From: DAMCAP01 sp032059445
GTDB lineage: Bacteria > Bacillota > Clostridia > Oscillospirales > Ruminococcaceae
Length of the DNA stretch: 43,423 nt
Assembly (NCBI GenBank): GCA_032059445.1
Contig: DAMCAP010000022.1
Location: 1 to 43,423 of the forward strand
Direction of reading: 5' to 3'
Under the pieces are notes generated by a model that did not search any database, was not told the origin of the DNA, and worked only from the letters and a program-made list of their open reading frames with translations. Positions within the stretch are counted from its first letter, which is position 1; every line of letters begins with the position of its first letter. Below, in pieces: positions 1-8,932 of this stretch. The position numbers and the translations under genes were made by a program.

Positions 1-2
1 CA

Positions 3-986
3 AAGCTCTCGGGGGTGGTATATATCGATGGGCAAAACTTAGCCCAGCTCTCTGGCAGGGATACAGCACAAAAAATCTCAGTGGTATTGACCGAGCGGAT
101 CTCCCCAGAGATGATGAGCTGCTATGATGTGGTTGCTTCGGGTCGCTACCCTTATACCAATCACTTTGGGAAGCTGACTGCGTATGATCGGGAAATTGTG
201 GAGGATTCCCTTGCCAAGGTGCGAGGCTTGGAGCTGCAAGGACGGGACTTTATGACCCTAAGCGATGGGCAAAAGCAGCGGATCATGCTAGCTCGAGCAA
301 TTTGCCAGCAGCCTGAGATCATAGTACTAGATGAGCCCACGTCTTTTCTGGATATCAAGCATAAAATCGAGCTTCTAGATATTTTGCGGGAGATGGCACA
401 TCAAAAAAACATCACCGTCATCATGTCGCTTCACGAGATAGATCTTGCACATAAGGTATCTGATCTGGTGCTTTGTGTTGATGGCGACCGTATCACGAAG
501 TTTGGTCCTCCCGATGAAGTCTTGACCGACGAAGCCATCAACGCGCTTTATCATATCGAGCAAGGCTCTTATAATATGCTCTATGGCAGCGTGGAGCTGT
601 CAAAGCCATTTGGCACACCTGAGATTTTGGTAATCGGAGGGGCGGGCACAGGCATCAGCTGCTACCGAGCCCTACAAAAAAAGTGCATCCCCTTTGCTGC
701 AGGGATTTTGTTTGAAAATGACACCGAGTATCAAGTGGCGGTCTCGCTGGCTGAGCGGGTCATCAGCCAAAGAGCATTTTACCCAATCTCTGAAGAAATC
801 TTCCATAACGGGCTAGCGCTGCTGGAGACTGTAAGCTATGTGATAGACACTGGCGCACCCCAAGGGGAACTCAATCGCTATAATGCCCTGCTGCTAAAGG
901 CAGCGGTAGCGAAGGGATTGCCTGTGATTACCGATTACAGGGCATTTGTAGAGGAGTATGCCTGCCGTTGTGCAGTAACCATATAG
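3..986 (+). CDS. ABC transporter ATP-binding protein, FecE/BtuD type, 5' end cut by window edge
   Basis: The reading frame is open from base 3, so the gene starts before the window; the Walker A motif is missing for that reason. What is seen: the ABC signature in variant form LSDGQKQR (normally LSGGQ), Walker B IIVLDEPTSFLD, and the switch histidine in MSLHEID. This is the pattern of iron-siderophore/B12 importer ATPases. After the usual end of the ATPase (about GPPDEVLTDEAI) there is an extension of roughly 120 residues, beginning near EILVIGGAGTGIS, that looks like a Rossmann-type nucleotide-binding fold. Lying directly upstream of cbiD in the same direction, it probably energises import of cobalt chelates or corrinoids for the cobalamin pathway. 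The family call is firm; substrate is inferred from context. Confidence 0.85.
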   Translation, partial: KLSGVVYIDGQNLAQLSGRDTAQKISVVLTERISPEMMSCYDVVASGRYPYTNHFGKLTAYDREIVEDSLAKVRGLELQGRDFMTLSDGQKQRIMLARAICQQPEIIVLDEPTSFLDIKHKIELLDILREMAHQKNITVIMSLHEIDLAHKVSDLVLCVDGDRITKFGPPDEVLTDEAINALYHIEQGSYNMLYGSVELSKPFGTPEILVIGGAGTGISCYRALQKKCIPFAAGILFENDTEYQVAVSLAERVISQRAFYPISEEIFHNGLALLETVSYVIDTGAPQGELNRYNALLLKAAVAKGLPVITDYRAFVEEYACRCAVTI

Positions 987-1015
987 GATTCATACAAGCA
1001 GCAAGGAGGCCGACC

Positions 1016-2164
1016 ATGCCATTAGAGCATTATATCAAAAAAGACCACAAGACCCTGCGATTGGGCTATACTACCGGCTCTTGTGCGGCGGCTGCGGCAA
1101 AGGCGGCCGCTATTATGCTTTTGTCTCAAAAACCTTGCAGTATGATTTCACTAATCCCGCCCAAAGGAATCCCCCTTGAGCTGGAGGTGCTTGATATCTC
1201 TCTTGGTAAAGAAGAGGTAAGCTGTGGGATCCAAAAAGACAGTGGAGACGACCCTGATGTAACAAATGGGATGGTGATCTATGCTAGCGTACGCCATAAC
1301 CAAACTGGGGCGCACAGGCTAGATGGAGGCCACGGTGTAGGTAGGGTCACGAAAAGAGGGCTTCAGTGCCCTGTAGGAGAAGCAGCTATCAACCCTGTGC
1401 CGCGGCAGATGATTTTGGAGTCGCTAGAGGAGGCTTGTAGGGATTTTGCCTATCATGGCGGTCTAGATGTACGGATATCTGTACCTGGCGGAGAAGAGGT
1501 CGCCAAGCGTACCTTTAACCCACGCTTGGGGATCGTAGGGGGGATTTCGATCTTGGGCACTAGCGGTATAGTGGAGCCGATGAGCGAGGAAGCCTTGATC
1601 GACACCATTGAAACAGAGCTAAAACAGCGCAGAGCAAGCGGAGAAACCTATGCGTTGCTGACCCCTGGCAACTATGGGGAGGATTATATCCGAGATGTGC
1701 TTGGTATCGACCCCGACAGGGCTGTGAAGTGCAGCAACTTTATCGGCGATGCTTTGATGCTCTGCAAGAGCTTGGGCTACAATGGAGTGCTACTGGTGGG
1801 GAATATCGGTAAGCTGGTCAAGCTAGCAGGGGGGATGCTCAATACCCATTCTAAGTATGGCGATTGCCGTATGGAAATCTTGGCGGCTCACAGTGGCGCT
1901 TGCGGTGTAGGGCAGGAGATTATACGAGAAATGCTCAGCTGTGCCACCTGTGACGACGCTCTTCGCTTGCTTGAGGAGTGTGGGCTGCGGCAGCAGGTGA
2001 TGGACTCGGTGCTGGAGCGGATCGGGTTTCATATCAGTGCCAAGACCGAAGGCTTAGTCAGTGGCGCTTTATGCTTTTCTACCCAATACGGTATGCTAGG
2101 GCTAAGCGCAGAAGCCCAGCATCTCCTTGAGCAGATCAGGGCAGAGCATCGGCTTGAAAATTGA
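1016..2164 (+). CDS. cbiD: Cobalt-precorrin-5B (C1)-methyltransferase CbiD
   Basis: CbiD methylates C1 of cobalt-precorrin-5B using S-adenosylmethionine in the anaerobic (early cobalt) cobalamin pathway. The N-terminus has the family hallmark LRLGYTTGSCAAAAAKAA, followed by DVTNGMVIYA, GGHGVGRVTKRGL and FNPRLGIVGGISILGTSG, all typical of CbiD. The 382-residue length fits the family. I chose the ATG at 1016 because AAGGAGG lies six bases before it; an upstream ATG at 968 has no such site and overlaps the preceding gene. It follows the ABC ATPase by 29 bp and leads the visible cbi genes. Confidence 0.95.
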   Translation: MPLEHYIKKDHKTLRLGYTTGSCAAAAAKAAAIMLLSQKPCSMISLIPPKGIPLELEVLDISLGKEEVSCGIQKDSGDDPDVTNGMVIYASVRHNQTGAHRLDGGHGVGRVTKRGLQCPVGEAAINPVPRQMILESLEEACRDFAYHGGLDVRISVPGGEEVAKRTFNPRLGIVGGISILGTSGIVEPMSEEALIDTIETELKQRRASGETYALLTPGNYGEDYIRDVLGIDPDRAVKCSNFIGDALMLCKSLGYNGVLLVGNIGKLVKLAGGMLNTHSKYGDCRMEILAAHSGACGVGQEIIREMLSCATCDDALRLLEECGLRQQVMDSVLERIGFHISAKTEGLVSGALCFSTQYGMLGLSAEAQHLLEQIRAEHRLEN

Positions 2165-2326
2165 TAGCTTGGTTATGCCAAGTGGATGTAGCACATAAGT
2201 CGTTCATGCCCAAAAAAGGCAAGCAAATGATGCAGTATGCTTGTAGTAACTATAGAAGAGCGTAAATAGTCTGCGATTTCTAGCAGATTATCTTAAGATA
2301 AAGAAGTAATAACTGGAGGGAAATAC

Positions 2327-3085
2327 ATGGTACATTTCGTGGGAGCAGGCAGCGGCGCTGTTGATCTAATCACAGTGAGAGGTGCACGACTGCTGGGTGA
2401 AGCCGATGTGGTGATCTATGCTGGGTCTTTGGTCAATCCTGAAGTGCTGAGCTATACAAGTGAGGGCTGTAAGATTTATGACAGTGCCAAGATGACACTG
2501 GAAGAGGTGCTGGATGTCATCAAAACAGCAGAAGCTGGAGGTAAGAGCATCGTCCGCCTACATACTGGTGATTCCAGCATCTATGGAGCAGTAAGAGAGC
2601 AGTTTGACGAGCTGGATGCACTGGGTATCCCTTATACTGTCTGCCCGGGTGTCAGCTCCTTTTGTGGGGCGGCTGCCAGCCTAAAAGCGGAGTATACCCT
2701 GCCAGATGTAAGCCAGACGGTGATCATCAGCCGCATGGAGGGCAGGACTGCTGTACCAGAGAAAGAAAGCATGGTATCTCTAGCACGCCATGGAGCGACG
2801 ATGATATTGTTTTTGAGCATGGGTGTGATTGATGCACTGGAAGCTGCGCTGCTTGAGGGGGGGTACAGCCCTGATACCCCTGCAGCCATTGTATATAAAG
2901 CCACATGGCCTGAGGAAAAAATCTTCCGCTGTGCACTTAGTGACCTGGCTGCCACCGCAAAGGCAAATAATATTTCAAAGACGGCTCTGGTGACTGTGGG
3001 TGGCTTCCTTGGAGATCATTATCTGCGCTCCAAGCTCTATAGCCCCGATTTCTCTACCGAGTACCGTCAGGCAAAGCAGCTATGA
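2327..3085 (+). CDS. cbiF: Cobalt-precorrin-4 C11-methyltransferase CbiF
   Basis: A tetrapyrrole methylase that adds the C11 methyl group to cobalt-precorrin-4. Visible marks are the N-terminal VHFVGAGSGAVDLITVRG loop that binds SAM, YAGSLVNPEV, LHTGDSSIYGA and CPGVSSFCGAAA, the standard CbiF/CobM series; 252 residues is normal length. The start has GGAGGG eight bases upstream. A 162-bp spacer separates it from cbiD, where I see no ORF and no clear terminator. The last four bases overlap cbiG (ATGA), implying translational coupling. Confidence 0.95.
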   Translation: MVHFVGAGSGAVDLITVRGARLLGEADVVIYAGSLVNPEVLSYTSEGCKIYDSAKMTLEEVLDVIKTAEAGGKSIVRLHTGDSSIYGAVREQFDELDALGIPYTVCPGVSSFCGAAASLKAEYTLPDVSQTVIISRMEGRTAVPEKESMVSLARHGATMILFLSMGVIDALEAALLEGGYSPDTPAAIVYKATWPEEKIFRCALSDLAATAKANNISKTALVTVGGFLGDHYLRSKLYSPDFSTEYRQAKQL

Positions 3086-4128
3086 GAGGAGCGGTACTGA
3101 GCTTTAGCAGACAAGGCGCAGCGCTGGGCAGGAGGATTACAGCCCTGTTGGGCGATCAAGGGATCGAAGCTGATTTCTACACTACCCCTAAATACCTAGA
3201 GCAGCAGAGAGATCTGGTCATTGAAGGCGGGCTTAGCAGACTAATGGAGGAGCTTTTTGCAAAGCTTGGTCTGGTGGTATTTGTAGGCTCTTGCGGCATC
3301 GCTGTAAGGGGGATCGCTCCCTGTTTAAAGAGCAAAGTCCATGACCCAGCAGTTTTGGTGGTAGATGATCAGGCGAATTTCGTGATTTCCTTGGTATCGG
3401 GGCATATCGGCGGTGCCAATCGCTATGCTCGGCAGCTTGCCGAAGCCTTGGGTGCAACTCCTGTGATTACTACCGCCACAGATATCAATGCTCGTTTCTC
3501 GGTGGATGCTTGGGCCACTGAGCAGGGGCTACACCTCGATAGCCTAAAAGCAGCGAAAGAGATATCGGCAGTGATATTGGAGCGGGATGTGGGCTTACAG
3601 AGTGATTTTACAATTAAGGGGGCTTTGCCATCTGGGGTAAAGCTCTCTGAAAGTGGAGCTATTGGCATCTGCATCAGCAGCTATCGCAAAGCACCCTTTC
3701 ATACAACCTTGCTTTTGGTGCCAAAGGTGCTGCATATCGGCATAGGTTGCCGACGTGGCACCAGTCTTAAGGCGATTGAAGAAGCAGTCAAACAGGTGCT
3801 AAAGGATCACAAGCTCCACCCCAGAGCTATCAAAGCTGTAGCTTCTATTGATCTAAAGCAAGATGAAGTGGGGCTTTTGGCATTTATCGAGAAGTATCAA
3901 TACCAATCGGTATTTTATAGCGCTCAGGAGCTGGCGACGGTGCAGGGGGAGTTTACTTCCTCCAGCTTTGTGCAGGAAGTGACCAGCGTAGACAACGTAT
4001 GTGAGCGTAGTGCTGTGCTCTCGGCAGGAGGCGGTGGGTTGCTGTTCAAAAAGACTGTAAGTAGTGGTGTGACCGTAGCAGTTGCCGAGGAAAGCTGGCA
4101 GGTGGATTTTGTCTATAAGAGCTTGTAA
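3082..4128 (+). CDS. cbiG: Cobalt-precorrin-5A hydrolase CbiG
   Basis: CbiG opens the delta-lactone ring of cobalt-precorrin-5A, releasing acetaldehyde to give precorrin-5B, the CbiD substrate. The 348-residue protein has the three-part CbiG layout: an N-terminal domain, a central segment VFVGSCGIAVRGIAPCLKSK...VVDDQANFVISLVSGHIGGAN (GHxGGAN is the family mark), and a C-terminal domain starting HIGIGCRRGTS. The start overlaps the end of cbiF by four bases. The downstream gene begins 25 bp later, so all of these are probably on one transcript. Confidence 0.93.
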   Translation: MRGAVLSFSRQGAALGRRITALLGDQGIEADFYTTPKYLEQQRDLVIEGGLSRLMEELFAKLGLVVFVGSCGIAVRGIAPCLKSKVHDPAVLVVDDQANFVISLVSGHIGGANRYARQLAEALGATPVITTATDINARFSVDAWATEQGLHLDSLKAAKEISAVILERDVGLQSDFTIKGALPSGVKLSESGAIGICISSYRKAPFHTTLLLVPKVLHIGIGCRRGTSLKAIEEAVKQVLKDHKLHPRAIKAVASIDLKQDEVGLLAFIEKYQYQSVFYSAQELATVQGEFTSSSFVQEVTSVDNVCERSAVLSAGGGGLLFKKTVSSGVTVAVAEESWQVDFVYKSL

Positions 4129-4153
4129 TAGAGAAGAGCAAGGGGGGCTGAGG

Positions 4154-6144
4154 ATGGATAAGATTTGTGTATTTGCAGGCACCACCGAGGGGCGAAAGCT
4201 CGTGGGCTTGCTGTGTGATCAGGGGATCAGTGTGCGTGCCTGTGTAGCGACAGAGTATGGGGAGCTGATGCTAGAGCCTCGTAATGGCTTGACAGTGACC
4301 TCAAGGCGCTTGGATGCTACAGAAATGGAGGAGCTCTTTACCACAGAGGACTTCATGCTGGTGGTAGACGCTACTCATCCTTATGCTGCTGCTGTTACAG
4401 ATAACATCGCCTCTGCTTGTCAGAAGGCAGGGGTAGAGTACCTGCGGCTCAATCGTGAAGAGACTCCCGTGCCTGACTCCTGCGTCTATGTAGAAAACAT
4501 TGCCCAAGCTGTGGAGTACCTAAAGACCACCATCGGCAGGGTACTGGTCACCACTGGCAGCAAAGAGCTTGCCGCCTACACTGCTCTGCCTGATTATCAA
4601 AGTAGACTTTATGTAAGGGTGCTGCCCATGGTAGCGTCTTTGCAGGAATGTGAAGCGCAGAGGATACAGCCCTCCCNNNNNNNNNNNNNNNNNNNNNNNN
4701 NNNNATTATCGCGATGCAAGGCCCCTTTGATCAAGAGATCAACTATGCTCTGCTCAAAAGCATCGGAGCTAGTTACCTCGTCACCAAGGAATCGGGCGAT
4801 GCGGGAGGATTTGCTGAGAAGCTAGCCGCCGCCAATAGAGCGGGGGTAAAAGCTGTGGTGATTGGTCGCCCACCCCAGCGCTCCGGCCTTGACTACTCTA
4901 GTGCGGTAGAGTATGTATTGGGTAAAATCTCTGATAAACATGTTAAGCAGCAGGTGACAGTTGTAGGCATCGGTACAGGCAGTCTAGCACATATGACACA
5001 GGCTGCCATTCAGGCTATCACAGAAGCTGATCTGCTGATCGGTGCCAAGCGGATGTTGGAAGCTGCGGTGAGCTTTGGTAAGCCATGCTTTGACTCCATG
5101 AATAACGATGAGATTCTCCGCTATATCAAAGAGCACCCCCAGTATAAGCGGGTTGTGGTGCTGATGTCGGGAGATGTTGGCTTTTATAGTGGTACCAAAA
5201 AGCTGCTGCCGATGCTTAAGGAATTTGACGTTGGGGTAATTTGCGGTATTAGCTCGGTGGTGTATTTCAGTGCAAGGATTGGTCTGCCCTGGGATGACCT
5301 TCATTTGGTGAGCCTTCATGGACGTGAGGGGCGAATTGCACAGGAGCTTCGGCAGCACCCCAAAGTATTTGCTTTGGTGGGCGGTGCAGACGGCATTGCC
5401 AGGCTTTGTCGGGAGCTTACCGACAGCGGGCTGGGCGATGTGACGGTATATGTAGGGGAGCGATTATCCTACCCCGATGAAGCGATTACCACAGCAAAAG
5501 CCGCTGAGCTAATCGAGCGCAGCTTTGACCCTCTAAGCGTGGCGGTTATGGTCAATCCAGACTTTACTTCCCCCAAAGTAACCCATGGCTTACCGGATGA
5601 TTGCTTTGTCAGAGGTGAAGTGCCGATGACCAAATCAGAGGTGCGAAGCGTATCACTCTCTAAGCTGGAGCTGACAAGAGACGCAGTAGTCTATGATATC
5701 GGAGCCGGTACAGGGTCTGTATCGATTGAAGCGGCAATACTCTCGAGTGAAGGTAGGGTATATGCAGTGGAGAAAAATCCCGAAGCAATAGCCTTGATCC
5801 ATCAGAACATTGCAGCTCACAGGCTTAGTAACATTGAGGTGGTAGAAGCGACCGCCCCTGAGGGCTTGCGGGAGCTACCTGCTCCTACCCATGCTTTTAT
5901 CGGAGGAAGCGGGGGTAAGCTACGGGAGATCATAAGCCTCTTACTGAGTAAAAATCCCCACGTCCGCATCGTAGTAAATCTGATTACTTTGGAGTCGATC
6001 GCAGAGATGACTGCATGCCTGCGTGAGTTTAGCTTTACCAATAGCGAGGTGGTGCAGCTCAGTGTTTCAAAGTCAAAAAAAGCTGGGGCGTATCATCTCA
6101 TGATGGGGCAAAATCCTGTCTATATCATTACCTGCCAGCGGTAA
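4154..6144 (+). CDS. Fused cobalt-precorrin-6A reductase (CbiJ) - C5-methyltransferase (CbiE) - C15-methyltransferase (CbiT), interrupted by an N gap
   Basis: Three late cobalamin enzymes appear to be fused. The N-terminal part from the ATG at 4154 (MDKICVFAGTTEGRKL) is CbiJ, which reduces precorrin-6A. After 28 Ns at 4677-4704 the CbiJ C-terminus resumes as IIAMQGPFDQEINYAL and VTKESGDAGG. It runs with no stop into CbiE (VVGIGTGSLAHMTQAAI, a tetrapyrrole methylase for C5) and then CbiT (VYDIGAGTGSVSIEAA, SAM-binding; C15 methylation and decarboxylation), ending at 6144. The frame changes across the Ns, which is expected when an assembly gap is filled with an arbitrary number, so I read this as one gene. 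The alternative is a genuine break inside cbiJ. The ATG at 4714 within IIAMQG is not a believable start. Confidence 0.87.
4677..4704. other. Assembly gap (28 N) inside cbiJ
   Basis: Undetermined bases; the reading frame of the CbiJ part changes across them. Other N runs at 9120-9129 (hutU), 13877-13886 (fchA, frame changes) and 34495-34504 (pdxR) are of the same kind. Confidence 0.95.
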
Positions 6145-6187
6145 ATATAGTGAAGCTGGTGTCAGGAGCATTATCATAGTTTAATAA

Positions 6188-6281
6188 GTACCCCTGTGCA
6201 GTTGACTGTGCAGGGTACAAGTAAAGTAAATTAACAGCACCCCCAAATTAGGTTTTCGTAACCTTAATTTGGGGGTGCTTG
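6188..6281 (+). terminator. Stem-loop pair ending the cobalamin operon, probably also serving sigK
   Basis: Two hairpins follow the last cbi gene. The first (6188-6218) has GTACCC/GGGTAC arms. The second (6236-6281) is long and strong, with arms AGCACCCCCAAATTA and TAATTTGGGGGTGCT around a TTCG loop and only one bulged base. There is no long T run on either side, but lying between two convergent genes (cbi, plus; sigK, minus) it is the natural transcription end for both. Confidence 0.7.
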
Positions 6282-6356
6282 TCATTTGCTGCTTCACTGT
6301 AATTCTTACTTGAGGAGTAGAGCCTTTTGTAGATAATATGTATTGAATGAAAGCTC

Positions 6357-7049
6357 TTATTGTTCGCTTCCAAACTCTCCTTTTAACTTCTCCAGTGCTT
6401 TTTTTTCAATTCTTGATACATAAGAGCGGGAGATATTTAGCTTATCGCTGACTTCGCGCTGGGTAAGGGGGATCGCACCGTTGATGCCGTAACGAAGGAT
6501 GATGATCTCTTGCTCACGGCTATCGAGAATCTTTGCGATGGCTTCTCGCAGGTGCTCCGCTCGGATAGTCTGCTCAAGGCAATCATAGATGCTGATATCG
6601 TCAGACATAATGTCGCCTAGCGTAATGGAGTTGCCGTCGTTGTCACTATCGATGGGGTCTGATAGGTAAAGGTCTTGTGAGCTTTTTCGCTTGCTGCGGA
6701 AGTACATTAAGATTTCATTTTCGATACAACGTGAAGCATAGGTGGCAAATCTGGCGCCCTTGTCATAATCAAAGGTAGAAACCGCTTTAATTAGTCCGAT
6801 CGTACCGATAGAGATAAGATCCTCTTGGTCAGAAATTGAAGAGTAATATTTTTTTATGATGTGCACTACAAGCCTTAGGTTGTGCTCGATCAGTAAGTTC
6901 TTTGCTTTGGGATCGCCTGCCTTGATCTTAGCAAGGCACTCACGCTCCTGCTTTGGAGTCAGGGGCTTTGGGAAGCTGCCGGTACCGCTGACATAGAGCG
7001 AAAGAAACAAAAGATTGAGTGCGGAGACAATCGATATAAAGCCTAGCAT
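6357..7049 (-). CDS. sigK: RNA polymerase sporulation sigma factor sigma-K (pro-form), uninterrupted
   Basis: A 230-residue sigma-70 family protein. A short hydrophobic pro-sequence (MLGFISIVSALNLLFLSLYV) is followed by region 2 (EHNLRLVVHIIKKY, DQEDLISIGTIGLIKAV, ATYASRCIENEILMYFRSKRK) and region 4 (EQEIIILRYGI, REVSDKLNISRSYVSRIEKKALEKL). The pro-sequence and overall match identify sigma-K, the last mother-cell sigma factor of sporulation, normally activated by cleavage of its first ~20 residues. AAAGGAGG lies before the ATG. The gene is whole, so no skin-type element interrupts it here, unlike in several Bacillus and Clostridium strains. Confidence 0.93.
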   Translation of the reverse strand: MLGFISIVSALNLLFLSLYVSGTGSFPKPLTPKQERECLAKIKAGDPKAKNLLIEHNLRLVVHIIKKYYSSISDQEDLISIGTIGLIKAVSTFDYDKGARFATYASRCIENEILMYFRSKRKSSQDLYLSDPIDSDNDGNSITLGDIMSDDISIYDCLEQTIRAEHLREAIAKILDSREQEIIILRYGINGAIPLTQREVSDKLNISRSYVSRIEKKALEKLKGEFGSEQ

Positions 7050-7077
7050 ATTGGCCCTCCTTTAAATAGCTATAGAA

Positions 7078-7086
7078 ATATGTATG
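7078..7086 (-). promoter_or_regulatory. sigK: Possible sigma-E type -10 element upstream of sigK
   Basis: CATACATAT on the minus strand, 29 bp before the sigK ATG, fits the sigma-E -10 consensus (CATACA-T). sigK is a known sigma-E target in Bacillus. The expected -35 is weak, and a 12-bp direct repeat (TCTGCTCTTCTT on the minus strand) occupies that region. Tentative. Confidence 0.35.
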
Positions 7087-7250
7087 AAGAAGAGCAGATT
7101 AAAAGAAGAGCAGACAAGTATGAAATCTCATAGTACGGATATAGTTTAATCTGCTAACAGACAGATGCATATGTTGTATAAATTTGAGCTTTAACCATTG
7201 TCTAAGATGAGAAATTTATTGATATTTACCAAAAATCAATTGCTTTTTCG

Positions 7251-7279
7251 TTGACAGTGTAGATGGCCTATGCTACTAT
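7251..7279 (+). promoter_or_regulatory. Sigma-A promoter of the hut operon
   Basis: TTGACA (7251-7256), a 17-bp spacer and TACTAT (7274-7279) form a near-consensus housekeeping promoter 45 bp before hutH. It is the obvious start for the histidine-degradation operon. I see no clear operator or riboswitch between it and the start codon. Confidence 0.8.
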
Positions 7280-7324
7280 GAGGGTATAAAACAGTTGTAA
7301 ATTCATAGGAAAGGCGGTTTAGCC

Positions 7325-8872
7325 GTGTATAAAAATCCAAAAGAGATCACAAAAGTCGTGATCACTGGTCATGATCTCAGCATCGAGGAGGTCGTAGCCG
7401 TTGCAAGGCTGGGGGCAGTGGTAGAGGTAGCTCCAAGTGCTGTAAAGGCCATCGAAAAATCCAGAGCTTTGGTTGAAAAAATCATCAGCGAGGGTACAGT
7501 TGTCTACGGTATCAGCACAGGCTTTGGCGATTTTAGCAAGGTAACGATTGATAAAGCAAGCATCGGTAAGCTACAAGAAAACCTGATTCTATCCCACGCA
7601 GTGGGTATGGGCGAGCCCTATGGGCAGGATGTGGTTAGAGCCATGATGCTGCTCAGAGCCAACGCGCTGTGTATTGGTCACTCTGGTGTACGCCCTGTGG
7701 TAGTCGACACATTGGTAGCGATGCTCAACGCTCGTGTCCATCCTGTAGTCCCTCAGAAGGGCTCGCTGGGTGCAAGCGGCGACTTAGCGCCTTTATCCCA
7801 CATGGTACTGGTAATGCTCGGTAAGGGTGAAGCCAATTACCAGGGTGGAGTGCTGGAGGGTGCCGATGCAATGAAGCAGGCAGGCATCGCTACCATCGCA
7901 CTGGGTGCAAAGGAAGGCTTAGCACTGATCAACGGCACGCAGGCCATGACCGCAGTGGGCTTGCTCTCGTATTATGATTCCCTCGGCGCTGCAAGGATTG
8001 CCGACATCACCGCAGCCATGACGATGGAGGCGCTGACTGCTCTGCGTAGTGCCTTTGATGCAAGAGTGCATAAGGTGCGCCCTCACGCTGGGCAAAATAT
8101 GGTAGCGGCTAATATCCGCATGCTGACAGATGGCAGCGAAATCTTAGATGCTTCTCAGCACCTGCGTGTGCAGGATGCTTATGCAATCCGCTGTACTCCA
8201 CAGGTACACGGTGCAGTCAGAGATGCCCTAGATCATGTGCGCCGCGTACTTGAAACCGAAATCAACTCGGTCACCGATAACCCGATTCTTTTTGATGAGG
8301 AGGGGGACGTCATCTCCGGTGGCAACTTCCATGGTGAGCCTATGGCTCTGGTCTTTGACTATATGGGTATTGCCGTTTCTGAGCTGGCTTCTATCTCAGA
8401 GCGCCGCTTGGAGCGTATGGTCAACGGGAAGCTCAGCGAGGGCTTGCCACCATTCTTGGCTGTGGAAGGCGGATTAAACTCAGGATTTATGATCTGCCAG
8501 TATAGCGCAGCTTCGATGGTATCGGAGAATAAAGTGCTGGCACACCCCGCCAGCGTAGACTCGATCCCCAGCTCTGCCAATCAGGAGGATCATGTGAGCA
8601 TGGGCACTACTGCCGCTCGTAAAAGCGCATGGATTGTGGAAAACACTCTCTCAGTGCTTGCCATCGAGCTGATGGCAGCTGCACAGGGTATCGACCTGCG
8701 AGAGGGCGCCCCTTCACCTGTAAGCCATGCAGTTTATGAGATGATCAGAGAGAATGTGCCTTTTATGGCAGAAGACAGAGAGCTGCGCATCGACCTTAAA
8801 TATATGTACCAGCTGGTCAAGAGTGGCAGGATACAGGAAGTAGCTCAGCAGATACTGCCTGACTTTAGATAA
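7325..8872 (+). CDS. hutH: Histidine ammonia-lyase
   Basis: Converts L-histidine to urocanate and ammonia, the first step of histidine degradation. The catalytic MIO cofactor forms from the Ala-Ser-Gly of GSLGASGDLAPLSHM; other family marks are YGISTGFGDF near the N-terminus, NGTQAMTAVGLL, and QVHGAVRDAL. At 515 residues it is the usual length. The start is GTG at 7325, preceded by AGGAAAGGCGG. It opens the operon behind the strong promoter at 7251; hutU follows after 60 bp. Confidence 0.96.
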   Translation: MYKNPKEITKVVITGHDLSIEEVVAVARLGAVVEVAPSAVKAIEKSRALVEKIISEGTVVYGISTGFGDFSKVTIDKASIGKLQENLILSHAVGMGEPYGQDVVRAMMLLRANALCIGHSGVRPVVVDTLVAMLNARVHPVVPQKGSLGASGDLAPLSHMVLVMLGKGEANYQGGVLEGADAMKQAGIATIALGAKEGLALINGTQAMTAVGLLSYYDSLGAARIADITAAMTMEALTALRSAFDARVHKVRPHAGQNMVAANIRMLTDGSEILDASQHLRVQDAYAIRCTPQVHGAVRDALDHVRRVLETEINSVTDNPILFDEEGDVISGGNFHGEPMALVFDYMGIAVSELASISERRLERMVNGKLSEGLPPFLAVEGGLNSGFMICQYSAASMVSENKVLAHPASVDSIPSSANQEDHVSMGTTAARKSAWIVENTLSVLAIELMAAAQGIDLREGAPSPVSHAVYEMIRENVPFMAEDRELRIDLKYMYQLVKSGRIQEVAQQILPDFR

Positions 8873-8932
8873 TAGTTTCATAAATTGAGCACAAGCAACT
8901 TTATTATATAAAACGATAGGAGGATGTCACTT

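Noticed and set aside
6357..7049. skin-type interruption of sigK
   Set aside because: The sigK frame is full length and uninterrupted; the only recombinase in the window is tied to feoB.
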